Virus record (IMG/VR): IMGVR_UViG_3300021502_000009
Location: 1-21,560 of that record
Strand: one strand, 5' to 3'
DNA from: a virus
Length of the DNA stretch: 21,560 nucleotides
The notes beneath the pieces were generated by a model that did no database searches, was not told the DNA's origin, and worked only from the letters and a program-made list of their open reading frames with translations. Every line of letters starts with the position of its first letter. Position 1 is the first letter of the stretch. This document shows positions 1-6,285 of the stretch, piece by piece. Position numbers and translations under genes: made by a program.

Positions 1-108
1 GCCTGGGCTAATCCACTGCAACATTCAGAAGAGCCCCCAATAGGATTTAAGATAGATTTCTGGAATCCACTATTACCTGATGAAGTTAAAGTAAAACTGG
101 AGCTTTAA
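1..108 (+). CDS. 3' end of an unidentified phage gene (5' truncated by window edge)
   Basis: Frame 1 is open from the first base and ends at TAA 106-108, giving 35 residues that finish in DEVKVKLEL. The codon use matches the genes that follow and the strand is the same, so this is probably the last part of another gene of the replication arm. No start is visible and the fragment is too short to assign a family. It is followed by a 72-nt gap that holds one copy of the dispersed repeat and the SD of the next gene. Confidence 0.6.
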   Translation, partial: AWANPLQHSEEPPIGFKIDFWNPLLPDEVKVKLEL

Positions 109-150
109 ATGCAAGGAAGAAAAGCAACCTCTATTTAACCATATAACTTT

Positions 151-169
151 GTTCAAATTTTAAACATAG
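151..169 (+). repeat. Dispersed dyad repeat, copy 1
   Basis: Sequence GTTCAAATTTTAAACATAG, a 19-bp member of the dispersed family with the dyad TTCAAA-T-TTTAAA. It lies 11 nt upstream of the ATG of the Sak4-like gene and just before its GGAG SD site. It differs from the consensus at the first base and by T for A near the 3' end, which it shares with the copy at 17003-17021. Confidence 0.85.
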
Positions 170-180
170 TTGGAGATATA

Positions 181-1029
181 ATGAGCTCACTTCTTAGAAT
201 AAAACAAGAAGCAGAAAAGATCCGAAAAATGTATGAGGAGGATCCTAGAAACGCTACCTTTAATGCTATTATTCACGGGCCTATTAAGGTAGGAAAAACA
301 TCTCTTCTCAGAACTTGTCCTAAACCTGTCTTGGTGCATTCTTTTGACCCAGGCGGGACTGATGTGCTTAAAGATATGATAGCTACAGGAGAGATTCTGG
401 CCGATACTCAGTATGAATCTGAGAATCCCTTTAAGCCTAAAGCTTGCAGACTCTGGGAGGATTCTTTCAACTATCTATATCAAAAAAACTTCTTCAATCA
501 TATAGGAACTTTTGTTATAGATAGTATGACTACCTGGGCGCAGGTTATAATGTATGAAGTTATTCGAAGAGCGGCTCTTAAGAAGAAGGATCGTAATCCA
601 GGAGAAGCTCCAAGAGAGCAAGATTGGCTTCCTCAGATGGCTTTTATTGAGAATTATATGAGGAAGTTTCTATCCCTTCCTTGTAATTGTATTCTCCTTG
701 GCCATAGCGACCAACCTAAGGATAGGGAAGGAAATGCGACAGGAGATCTCGGAATAATGATTACTGGAAAACTTCGGGAGAGAGTTCCTGCACTTTTCAG
801 TGAAATTTATTATCTCAGAATGAAAGATTTTAAAGCTGAGACACGAGAATTATTAGTTAAACCAGTCTATGGTATTCAGGTAGGCACAAGACTAGGCAGC
901 AGAGGTAAATTAGATAAGATAGAGGAACCAGATATTAAGAAGATTATGAAAAAGGTAGGATTAGATGCTTCGGATAAGCCACTAATTCATGAGTTAGAAA
1001 CAGAAACAGAAACAGAAACTAAAATTTAA
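181..1029 (+). CDS. Sak4-like RecA-fold recombination ATPase (AAA_24 type)
   Basis: A 282-residue P-loop ATPase. The Walker A motif GPIKVGKTS is at residues 33-41, a Walker B-like hydrophobic strand FVIDS is at 111-115, and a following strand ILLGH (171-175) ends in a polar residue as in RecA-core proteins. This layout and size fit the phage Sak4/AAA_24 family, RecA-like proteins that promote single-strand annealing in phage recombination together with a phage SSB. The neighbouring gene encodes such a candidate SSB. The ATG at 181 has GGAG 5 nt upstream. The C-terminus is a Glu-Thr run encoded by GAAACA hexamers, which looks like a disordered tail. The family call rests on motifs and context; the exact biochemical activity is inferred. 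Confidence 0.8.
   Translation: MSSLLRIKQEAEKIRKMYEEDPRNATFNAIIHGPIKVGKTSLLRTCPKPVLVHSFDPGGTDVLKDMIATGEILADTQYESENPFKPKACRLWEDSFNYLYQKNFFNHIGTFVIDSMTTWAQVIMYEVIRRAALKKKDRNPGEAPREQDWLPQMAFIENYMRKFLSLPCNCILLGHSDQPKDREGNATGDLGIMITGKLRERVPALFSEIYYLRMKDFKAETRELLVKPVYGIQVGTRLGSRGKLDKIEEPDIKKIMKKVGLDASDKPLIHELETETETETKI
998..1021 (+). repeat. GAAACA microrepeat at the end of the Sak4-like gene
   Basis: Three GAAACA units followed by GAAACT encode Glu-Thr x4 at the extreme C-terminus of the Sak4-like ATPase. The tract is in-frame and hexameric, so slippage would change tail length without disrupting the protein. Confidence 0.75.
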
Positions 1030-1043
1030 TAGGAGATATTATT

Positions 1044-1475
1044 ATGAGCTCATTTCTTGACCTTACAGATGCAAAAATGGAAGATGCAGTAGAACCTAAA
1101 GCAGTTGATGATGGTGAGTATACTTTAAAGCTGGTAGATTGGATGACAACTGAATCTGGAGATATTACTCGAATAAATGCAAACGGTAATCCTTATATCA
1201 TGCCTATTTTTGAGATTATTGAGTGTGAAGAAGCTACTTATGCCAAAAATATTTCTCACTATATACCTCTCCCTCATGAAGACATGGATAAGAAAGATCG
1301 AAATGCGACTCTTTGGAAATTAAAAGAGTTCTTTGAAGCTCTTGGGGTTGATTATACTCAACGAATTGACTTTGAAGATCTGCTCGGGAAAACTACCGAG
1401 GCTCTGCTCACTGTGCAAGATAACGCCGATTTTGGAGAGCAGAATAATATTAAGAGGTTTGTTGCAGGTCGTTAA
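1044..1475 (+). CDS. DUF669-like putative ssDNA-binding protein
   Basis: A 143-residue acidic protein. After a variable N-terminus it shows the pattern of DUF669-type phage proteins: DDGEYTLKLVDW (about 22-33), a central strand PYIMPIFEIIE (50-60), then NISHYIPLPHED and a helix around KLKEFFEALGVD. Proteins of this type sit beside Sak4 or RecT/Erf-like recombinases and are believed to be OB-fold single-strand binding proteins. The gene follows the ATPase by 14 nt, with AGGAGAT upstream of ATG 1044, so the two are probably co-translated as a recombination pair. The beginning MSS(F/L)L is shared with the upstream protein, probably through similar initiation regions. DNA binding is inferred from family and context; no catalytic motif is expected or seen. 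Confidence 0.6.
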   Translation: MSSFLDLTDAKMEDAVEPKAVDDGEYTLKLVDWMTTESGDITRINANGNPYIMPIFEIIECEEATYAKNISHYIPLPHEDMDKKDRNATLWKLKEFFEALGVDYTQRIDFEDLLGKTTEALLTVQDNADFGEQNNIKRFVAGR

Positions 1476-1481
1476 TTCTTC

Positions 1482-1500
1482 ATTCAAATTTTAAACAAAG
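1482..1500 (+). repeat. Dispersed dyad repeat, copy 2
   Basis: Sequence ATTCAAATTTTAAACAAAG, identical to the copies at 3759-3777 and 21159-21177. It fills the gap between the DUF669-like gene and the RHH-like gene, 9 nt before ATG 1510, and overlaps the weak SD region (AAAGGAAAA). Confidence 0.9.
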
Positions 1501-1509
1501 GAAAATCAT

Positions 1510-1713
1510 ATGAAACGGTTAAGGTTGTCTATAGATCTAACTCAGGAACAGTCAGATTTCCTGACAAAACTCCCATTCGGTTGGAGACAGCAGATTTATA
1601 GCGCCTTAACCGATATGATTATAGATATGACAGAGAATCATGGAACTAAATCTCTGTCATATATCATATCTCAGAGAATTAATCTAAATGATTATTTTGC
1701 CTCAAAGGATTAG
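1510..1713 (+). CDS. Small ribbon-helix-helix-like DNA-binding protein (putative)
   Basis: 67 residues. The layout fits an Arc/MetJ/CopG-type fold: a basic beta strand KRLRLSIDL (2-10), a helix TQEQSDFLTKL (11-21), a turn PFGWRQQ, and a second helix IYSALTDMIIDMTENHG. Small phage proteins of this kind (with a conserved LP.G.R turn) are common near ParB/replication genes and are thought to be dimeric DNA binders. It is preceded directly by a dispersed repeat copy, so it could be autoregulated through that site; this is inference. A perfect 12-bp inverted repeat lies inside its coding sequence. It is 2 nt from the next gene, an operon arrangement. The fold assignment is from pattern only. Confidence 0.5.
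   Translation: MKRLRLSIDLTQEQSDFLTKLPFGWRQQIYSALTDMIIDMTENHGTKSLSYIISQRINLNDYFASKD
1625..1662. promoter_or_regulatory. Perfect 12-bp inverted repeat inside the RHH-like gene
   Basis: ATATGACAGAGA (1625-1636) and TCTCTGTCATAT (1651-1662) are exact reverse complements separated by 14 nt. The transcript could form a stable 12-bp hairpin in the 3' half of the coding region. No U-tract follows, so it is not a typical intrinsic terminator. It could be an operator-like dyad, an mRNA-processing site or a translation modulator for the downstream genes. Function unknown. Confidence 0.6.
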
Positions 1714-1715
1714 AT

Positions 1716-1964
1716 ATGGATATAAGTTCTTTACATAAAAGTATATCTGAGTTTTCAGATGATGAGCTTAAGGCGCATATTAGAAATATTAGAAATCTTA
1801 GAAGACAGTTTATAAAAGTTAAAGAAAAGACTCCTAAAAAAGGTGTAAAAGGACAGAAAAAAATAATAGTGAAACCTGATATCTCAAAGCTCAGCCAAAA
1901 TGAAAAACAGATTTTATTACAAAAACTCTTAAATATAAAGGAAAAGAAGAATGGAAAGAGGTAA
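1716..1964 (+). CDS. Small basic hypothetical protein
   Basis: 82 residues, very lysine-rich, with a helical N-terminal segment (DDELKAHIRNIRNLRRQF, about 15-32), a basic linker (KEKTPKKGVKGQKK) and a second helical segment ending in KEKKNGKR. The charge suggests nucleic-acid or protein binding but no family is recognised. The start ATG 1716 has AAAGGA upstream, within the end of the preceding gene. Its last 14 nt overlap the ParB-methyltransferase start at 1951, so translational coupling with that gene is likely. Confidence 0.6.
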   Translation: MDISSLHKSISEFSDDELKAHIRNIRNLRRQFIKVKEKTPKKGVKGQKKIIVKPDISKLSQNEKQILLQKLLNIKEKKNGKR

Positions 1965-3342
1965 TGTGGATTTAGATACTAAAATTAGTCAAATAGAACT
2001 TAGAGATATAGCATTATCTCAAATAGAGGTAGGAAAAAGGTTTAGAGAAGATCTCGGAAACCTAGAAGCTCTCGCAGCCTCTATAAATAAAGATGGTCTT
2101 ATACAACCTTTAGCTGTCCAGAAGAATTCAGAATCCGCTGAGCTTCCGTATAAACTTGTAGCCGGTGGAAGACGTTATGCGGCTCTTAAGCATCTCTGTG
2201 AACAGAAGGGCCAGAAAGAGGTTATATCTTGTAGATTTTATCCAGAAGAATTATCAGAACTTCAAACACGAGTTTTAGAATTTGCCGAGAATCTGTATCG
2301 AAAAGACTTTACTTGGCAAGAAGAGTGCAATCTTAAAGAACATATTCAAGATCTCCAACAGCGAATTCATGGAGTAAAAACGTCTACTGCAAAAGACGCT
2401 CCTGGATGGACTCTGCAAGATCTTTCAGATATGACAGGGAAATCAAAGGGATCTTTATCAGGTGATATTAGTCTTGCAAAGTTAATGAAGAATGCTCCAG
2501 ACATTGATTGGGGTAAATTTAAAACTAAAAATGATGCTCAGAAAGCTATCAAACACGTTAAAAAGGTCATACAGCAGAAAACTGACGCTAAGCAATTTCA
2601 AAAAACTATGGGAGAAGGAGATAATAAACGAGTTAAGCTTATAAAATCTTATCATGTAGAAGATTTTTTTAAGGGAGTTCAGAAGATTGGTGATTCTACT
2701 ATGGATTTTATTGAGATTGACCCTCCTTATGGGATAGATCTTGAGAATCAAAAAAAGGAGTATTCTTATACAGGTTATAATGAGATAGATAAGAAGGATT
2801 ACCCGGATTTTCTGAAAAACCTCCTCACTGAATGCTATAGAGTTCTAAAACCTAATCGTTGGATGGTCTGCTGGTTCGGCCCTGATCCTTGGTTTGAGAT
2901 TCTTCATGATACTCTTATTGATATAGGATTTAAAAATAAAAGAATTCCTGCAGTATGGACTAAGGGAGCTTCTGATGAGGATGGAGTTAATACTATTTCA
3001 GGGCAGACTATGCAACCTAACCGAGATCTCGGAAAGGGTTATGAGATGTTCTTCTTCGCCAGAAAGGGAGTTCCAGAGCTAAATAAACCAGGATCTGTAA
3101 ATGTATTTAACTATAAACCTATTCCAGCTCAGCTGAAAATACATCCAACTGAACGTCCAATAGAGCTTATAAAAGACATTCTGAATACCTTCACATTCCC
3201 AGGCGCTAATGTATTAGTACCTTTTGCAGGAAGCGGTAATACTATGATAGCCGCAGCTCAGAATAAGATGGTTTCTATTGGTTTTGATCTAAGTCAAGAA
3301 TATTTTGAAAGTTATATAATTAAGGTTCATAAGAATTTTTAG
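1951..3342 (+). CDS. ParB-like domain / DNA methyltransferase fusion
   Basis: 463 residues in three parts. Residues about 18-100 are a ParB/Spo0J N-terminal domain, with GLIQPLAV, the nucleotide-binding-type box AGGRRYAAL (71-79) and ENLYRKD (113-119). Residues about 120-210 are helical, with a helix-turn-helix-like TLQDLSDMTGKSKGSLSGDI. Residues about 225-463 are an N6-adenine/N4-cytosine methyltransferase with DPPY (257-260, motif IV) ahead of FAGSGNT (425-431, motif I), the order of beta-class enzymes. It should methylate adenine N6 or cytosine N4 using SAM, possibly guided by the ParB part. Phage and plasmid fusions of this type are known; they are proposed to protect or mark phage DNA. 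The site is unknown (see AGATCT finding). ATG 1951 has AAGGA upstream; GTG 1966 with AGAGGT is an alternative start. There is no cognate restriction gene nearby. Confidence 0.88.
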   Translation: MERGNVDLDTKISQIELRDIALSQIEVGKRFREDLGNLEALAASINKDGLIQPLAVQKNSESAELPYKLVAGGRRYAALKHLCEQKGQKEVISCRFYPEELSELQTRVLEFAENLYRKDFTWQEECNLKEHIQDLQQRIHGVKTSTAKDAPGWTLQDLSDMTGKSKGSLSGDISLAKLMKNAPDIDWGKFKTKNDAQKAIKHVKKVIQQKTDAKQFQKTMGEGDNKRVKLIKSYHVEDFFKGVQKIGDSTMDFIEIDPPYGIDLENQKKEYSYTGYNEIDKKDYPDFLKNLLTECYRVLKPNRWMVCWFGPDPWFEILHDTLIDIGFKNKRIPAVWTKGASDEDGVNTISGQTMQPNRDLGKGYEMFFFARKGVPELNKPGSVNVFNYKPIPAQLKIHPTERPIELIKDILNTFTFPGANVLVPFAGSGNTMIAAAQNKMVSIGFDLSQEYFESYIIKVHKNF

Positions 3343-3350
3343 GAGGTTTT

Positions 3351-3542
3351 ATGAAGATTATTCAAATGGATAATTTTGGTAATGATGTTTCAGATCTTTT
3401 AATAGCAGAGGATGTTCATAAAAGTTATATTAAAAGTATAGTAAAATTCTTAAATGCTAAATATAGTGGAAACCATTCTGAGAATTGTTATAAAGCAGTT
3501 GAAGATAGTTATGAGTTATATAAATATAACTTTAATAGATAA
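3351..3542 (+). CDS. Small hypothetical phage protein
   Basis: 63 residues starting MKIIQMDNFGNDVSDLLIAEDV, with no membrane segment. Small proteins opening with a (I/Q)xDNFGRD-like motif are widespread in phages of Gram-negative bacteria and remain without function; the resemblance is in this opening. It has one of the strongest SD sites of the window (AGGAGG, 5 nt before ATG) and follows the methyltransferase by 8 nt, so it is in the same operon. The C-terminal half is rich in Tyr and Lys. No function is proposed. Confidence 0.65.
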   Translation: MKIIQMDNFGNDVSDLLIAEDVHKSYIKSIVKFLNAKYSGNHSENCYKAVEDSYELYKYNFNR

Positions 3543-3546
3543 CTAT

Positions 3547-3565
3547 ATTCAAAATTTAAACAAAG
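3547..3565 (+). repeat. Dispersed dyad repeat, copy 3
   Basis: Sequence ATTCAAAATTTAAACAAAG, the AAAATTT variant that also occurs inside the giant virion gene. It sits 14 nt before the ATG of the small membrane protein, and with the copy at 3759-3777 forms a direct-repeat bracket around that gene. The block TTTAAACAAAGAAAGGAG is shared exactly with that second copy. Confidence 0.9.
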
Positions 3566-3579
3566 AAAGGAGATTTTAA

Positions 3580-3753
3580 ATGGAATTCTTTATTAAAGTA
3601 TATTTTTGGATCGCTCTTATAAGTATTGTTTTAAGGTTTATATGTCTCGGATTTACAGACTATCCAAGAAAAATCGAAAGGGGTACAGATGCAATAGGAT
3701 TAATGCTCAGCATTCCTTTTGTAATCTGGGCATTTTATCTTATATGGATATAA
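3580..3753 (+). CDS. Small two-helix membrane protein
   Basis: ATG 3580 opens a 57-residue frame to TAA 3751-3753, with AAAGGAG ideally spaced upstream. The product has two hydrophobic segments, residues about 4-25 (FIKVYFWIALISIVLRFICL) and about 41-57 (LMLSIPFVIWAFYLIWI), joined by a charged loop TDYPRKIERGTD. It is therefore an inner-membrane hairpin protein. Size and topology would allow a holin-like or superinfection/host-takeover role, but no lysis gene is nearby, so no function is assigned. The gene is enclosed by two direct copies of the dispersed repeat, which makes it look like a removable cassette. An overlapping frame (3606-3803) lacks an SD and membrane features and is judged a shadow. 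Confidence 0.8.
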   Translation: MEFFIKVYFWIALISIVLRFICLGFTDYPRKIERGTDAIGLMLSIPFVIWAFYLIWI

Positions 3754-3758
3754 TCTTC

Positions 3759-3777
3759 ATTCAAATTTTAAACAAAG
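3759..3777 (+). repeat. Dispersed dyad repeat, copy 4
   Basis: Sequence ATTCAAATTTTAAACAAAG, starting 5 nt after the stop of the membrane-protein gene and 12 nt before the TTG start of the DNA polymerase. It is followed directly by AAAGGAGGG, the polymerase SD. Confidence 0.9.
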
Positions 3778-3789
3778 AAAGGAGGGAAC

Positions 3790-6285
3790 TTGCAACTTCC
3801 TAAATCACATACAACAGTTCCGCCTTCTCAAAACATAGGAGCGCCTTATGTAGGAGTTGGAAAACAGCCAGGACGTGAAGAGGTAAAACGTAGACAAGTC
3901 TTCGTAGGACCTACGGGAAAAGAGTTAGATGATTGCTTAGGGGTTGCGAATATCAGCAGACCTCTGATATATCTAACTAATATTATAAAAGATCTTGATA
4001 GACCTATTAATTCTTATATTCAACTTTATAATAAGTCTAAATTATTATCTGAGCCTATTATAAGTGATAGAGGAAAAGAATATATAGAATTTCTCAAATG
4101 GGAGTTATCTAAAACTTCTGCTGAATATATCTTAGCAATAGGAGGGATAGCTCTTTTTATTCTAACAGGTAGAATTGGAATAACTAAATGGAGAGGTAGC
4201 TTATTAGATTGTACTTTAATTCCTGGCAGGAAAGTTATTCCTACAATACATCCTGCTACTATAATACCTCCAAAGAATAATTTTCTAAACAGAAGATTGC
4301 TTATATTTGATCTTAAACGATTAAGAAGTTTTACAGAAAATCTTACAGTTCCTACAGAAAGAGTTTATGAACTTGAGCCCAGTTTTGAAACTATAATAAA
4401 ATTCTTAAATTTCTGTCGTGATAAAGGTCTTTCTGGAAGTAGAATTAGTTATGATATTGAAGTTTATATGAATCGAAAATATAAACAGATAAGTTGTATT
4501 GCTTTTGCAGTAGATCTTCAATCAATCTGTATTCCATTTGCAGATCATCTTGGAGATTATTTTACAATCGCACAAGAAGCTGATATCTGGCGAATTATCG
4601 CAGAGATATTAGAAGATTCTAAAATTAAAATCTGCGGACAGAATCTTATCTTTGATAATCATTTTCTTCTCCGCACATATGGAATTAGAACTACTAACAT
4701 AGATGATACTATGGTAGCCCAACAGATGATTATGGCTGATTATCCTAAAGGATTAGATTTTATCACATCTATATGGACAGATCATCCTTATTATAAAGCT
4801 GATGGTAAGGCATTCTTTAAAGGGGGTGGACAATATTATAAGTTCTGGAAATACAACGCAACGGATGCTTTGATTTGTGACGAGGCTTTTCCAAAGCAGC
4901 GAGAAGAGCTTATAAAACTGGGTATTATAGAGACTTATAATAATCAGATTGCTCTAATAGAACCTCTGGTATATATGATGGAGAGAGGAATTAGAGTTGA
5001 TATAGTTAGAATGGAAGCTGCTGATCAAGATCATAAGAAACAACTAATAGAAGCTCAAGAGGAACTTGATACTATTGTCGGAAGACCTCTTAATGCAAAA
5101 AGTCCTAAGCAACTTAACGAATATTTCTTTATTGAAAAGGGAATAACTCCTTATAAAGATAAGGGAAAGACTACTTATAATGATTTGGCAATGAAAAGAT
5201 TAATTCGTAAGGGATGGAAAGAAGCTAAGATCATTCAAAGAATTAGAAAACTTACGAAACTTAAATCTACATATCTTGATATTACTAAAATAGATGCGGA
5301 TAAACGTCTCAGATGTTCTTATAATCCTGTGGGAACTCGTTATAGTCGTATATCTTCGAGTAAGAATCTCTGGGGAAGTGGTACGAATCTTCAAAACTTT
5401 CCTCATCATATTCAAGATTTTCTAATTCCTGATCCTGGTTATGCTTACTATGCTTTTGATCTCAGCCAAGCTGAGAATAGAATTGTTGCGTATGTAGGTG
5501 ATATTTTAGAAATGATTCAGTGCTTTGAGGCTGATGAAGATGTACATGCTAAATCTGCTCGAATGATTATGAAAACTTATTACGGATCTGGGTATGATTC
5601 AGAAAGGATTAGTGTTGAAGATCCTGCTCCTATAGGGGATGGAACTCAAGAGTGGCGTTTTTGGGGGAAGAAGGCAAATCACGGATTCAACTATGCTTGG
5701 AGTTATAAGAACTTTGCATTAGCAAATGAGCTTCCAGAAAGTGATGGTAAGTTAATCTATAACTCATATCATAATCTTTATCCAGGAGTCCAGCAATCCT
5801 TTCATACTTATGTTCGGAAATGTCTTAGAACTACAAGAATTCTTACAAATCTAATGGGAAGAAAGACTGTTTTCTTAGGACCTCTGACGGGAAGAAATGC
5901 TGACAAAACTTTTAAAGAAGCTTATTCTTGTATTCCTCAGGGAACTGTGGGAGACATAGTGAATAAAAAGGGAATAAATTATATCTATTATAATCAGACT
6001 ATATTTAAGCCTATAGAACTTTTAAGACAAATTCATGATGAGATTGATTTTCAGATTCCTATAAATATAGGCTGGAAAGAACATGCCAGAATGCTTAGGC
6101 TTATAAAAAAGAGTCTTGAAATACCACTAACAACTCATAATGGAAGAACTTTTACGATTCCCGCTGATTTAAAAATGGGAAGAACTTTGAATAAGGATAA
6201 TAAAAAAACAAGTATTCATATAGATTTTTCAGGAGATCTTTCTGATAATCTTAAAACGAGTTGGGAAAAAATTAATAATGCCTAA
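3790..6285 (+). CDS. Family A DNA polymerase with fused uracil-DNA-glycosylase-like domain
   Basis: 831 residues, the phage replicative polymerase. Residues about 17-175 form a family-4-type UDG-like domain: GKQPGRE (24-30), FVGPTGKEL (38-46), IHPATI (153-158). Residues about 215-370 are a 3'-5' proofreading exonuclease with DIE (222-224), N285/D289 and YNATD (355-359). Residues about 380-831 are the polymerase: motif A with D557 (AFDLSQAE), motif B R623-x3-K627-x3-H631-x3-Y635, motif C HDE (749-751). Two oddities: the acidic residue of the GEAPG glycosylase motif is Lys25, and the E. coli F762 position is His631. UDG-PolA fusions occur in other phages; this UDG domain is probably not a normal glycosylase. 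The start is TTG 3790, chosen for its strong GGAGG and the complete UDG motif. It overlaps the next gene by 8 nt. Confidence 0.92.
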   Translation: MQLPKSHTTVPPSQNIGAPYVGVGKQPGREEVKRRQVFVGPTGKELDDCLGVANISRPLIYLTNIIKDLDRPINSYIQLYNKSKLLSEPIISDRGKEYIEFLKWELSKTSAEYILAIGGIALFILTGRIGITKWRGSLLDCTLIPGRKVIPTIHPATIIPPKNNFLNRRLLIFDLKRLRSFTENLTVPTERVYELEPSFETIIKFLNFCRDKGLSGSRISYDIEVYMNRKYKQISCIAFAVDLQSICIPFADHLGDYFTIAQEADIWRIIAEILEDSKIKICGQNLIFDNHFLLRTYGIRTTNIDDTMVAQQMIMADYPKGLDFITSIWTDHPYYKADGKAFFKGGGQYYKFWKYNATDALICDEAFPKQREELIKLGIIETYNNQIALIEPLVYMMERGIRVDIVRMEAADQDHKKQLIEAQEELDTIVGRPLNAKSPKQLNEYFFIEKGITPYKDKGKTTYNDLAMKRLIRKGWKEAKIIQRIRKLTKLKSTYLDITKIDADKRLRCSYNPVGTRYSRISSSKNLWGSGTNLQNFPHHIQDFLIPDPGYAYYAFDLSQAENRIVAYVGDILEMIQCFEADEDVHAKSARMIMKTYYGSGYDSERISVEDPAPIGDGTQEWRFWGKKANHGFNYAWSYKNFALANELPESDGKLIYNSYHNLYPGVQQSFHTYVRKCLRTTRILTNLMGRKTVFLGPLTGRNADKTFKEAYSCIPQGTVGDIVNKKGINYIYYNQTIFKPIELLRQIHDEIDFQIPINIGWKEHARMLRLIKKSLEIPLTTHNGRTFTIPADLKMGRTLNKDNKKTSIHIDFSGDLSDNLKTSWEKINNA

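Noticed and set aside
177-182. TATAAT at the start of the Sak4-like gene as a -10 promoter element
   Set aside because: It overlaps the ATG start codon and the SD, and would give a transcript starting inside the gene.
3606-3803. A 65-aa open frame overlapping the small membrane-protein gene
   Set aside because: It has no SD, runs through the repeat and into the polymerase start, and has no protein-like features; the frame at 3580 has an ideal SD and two clear membrane helices.
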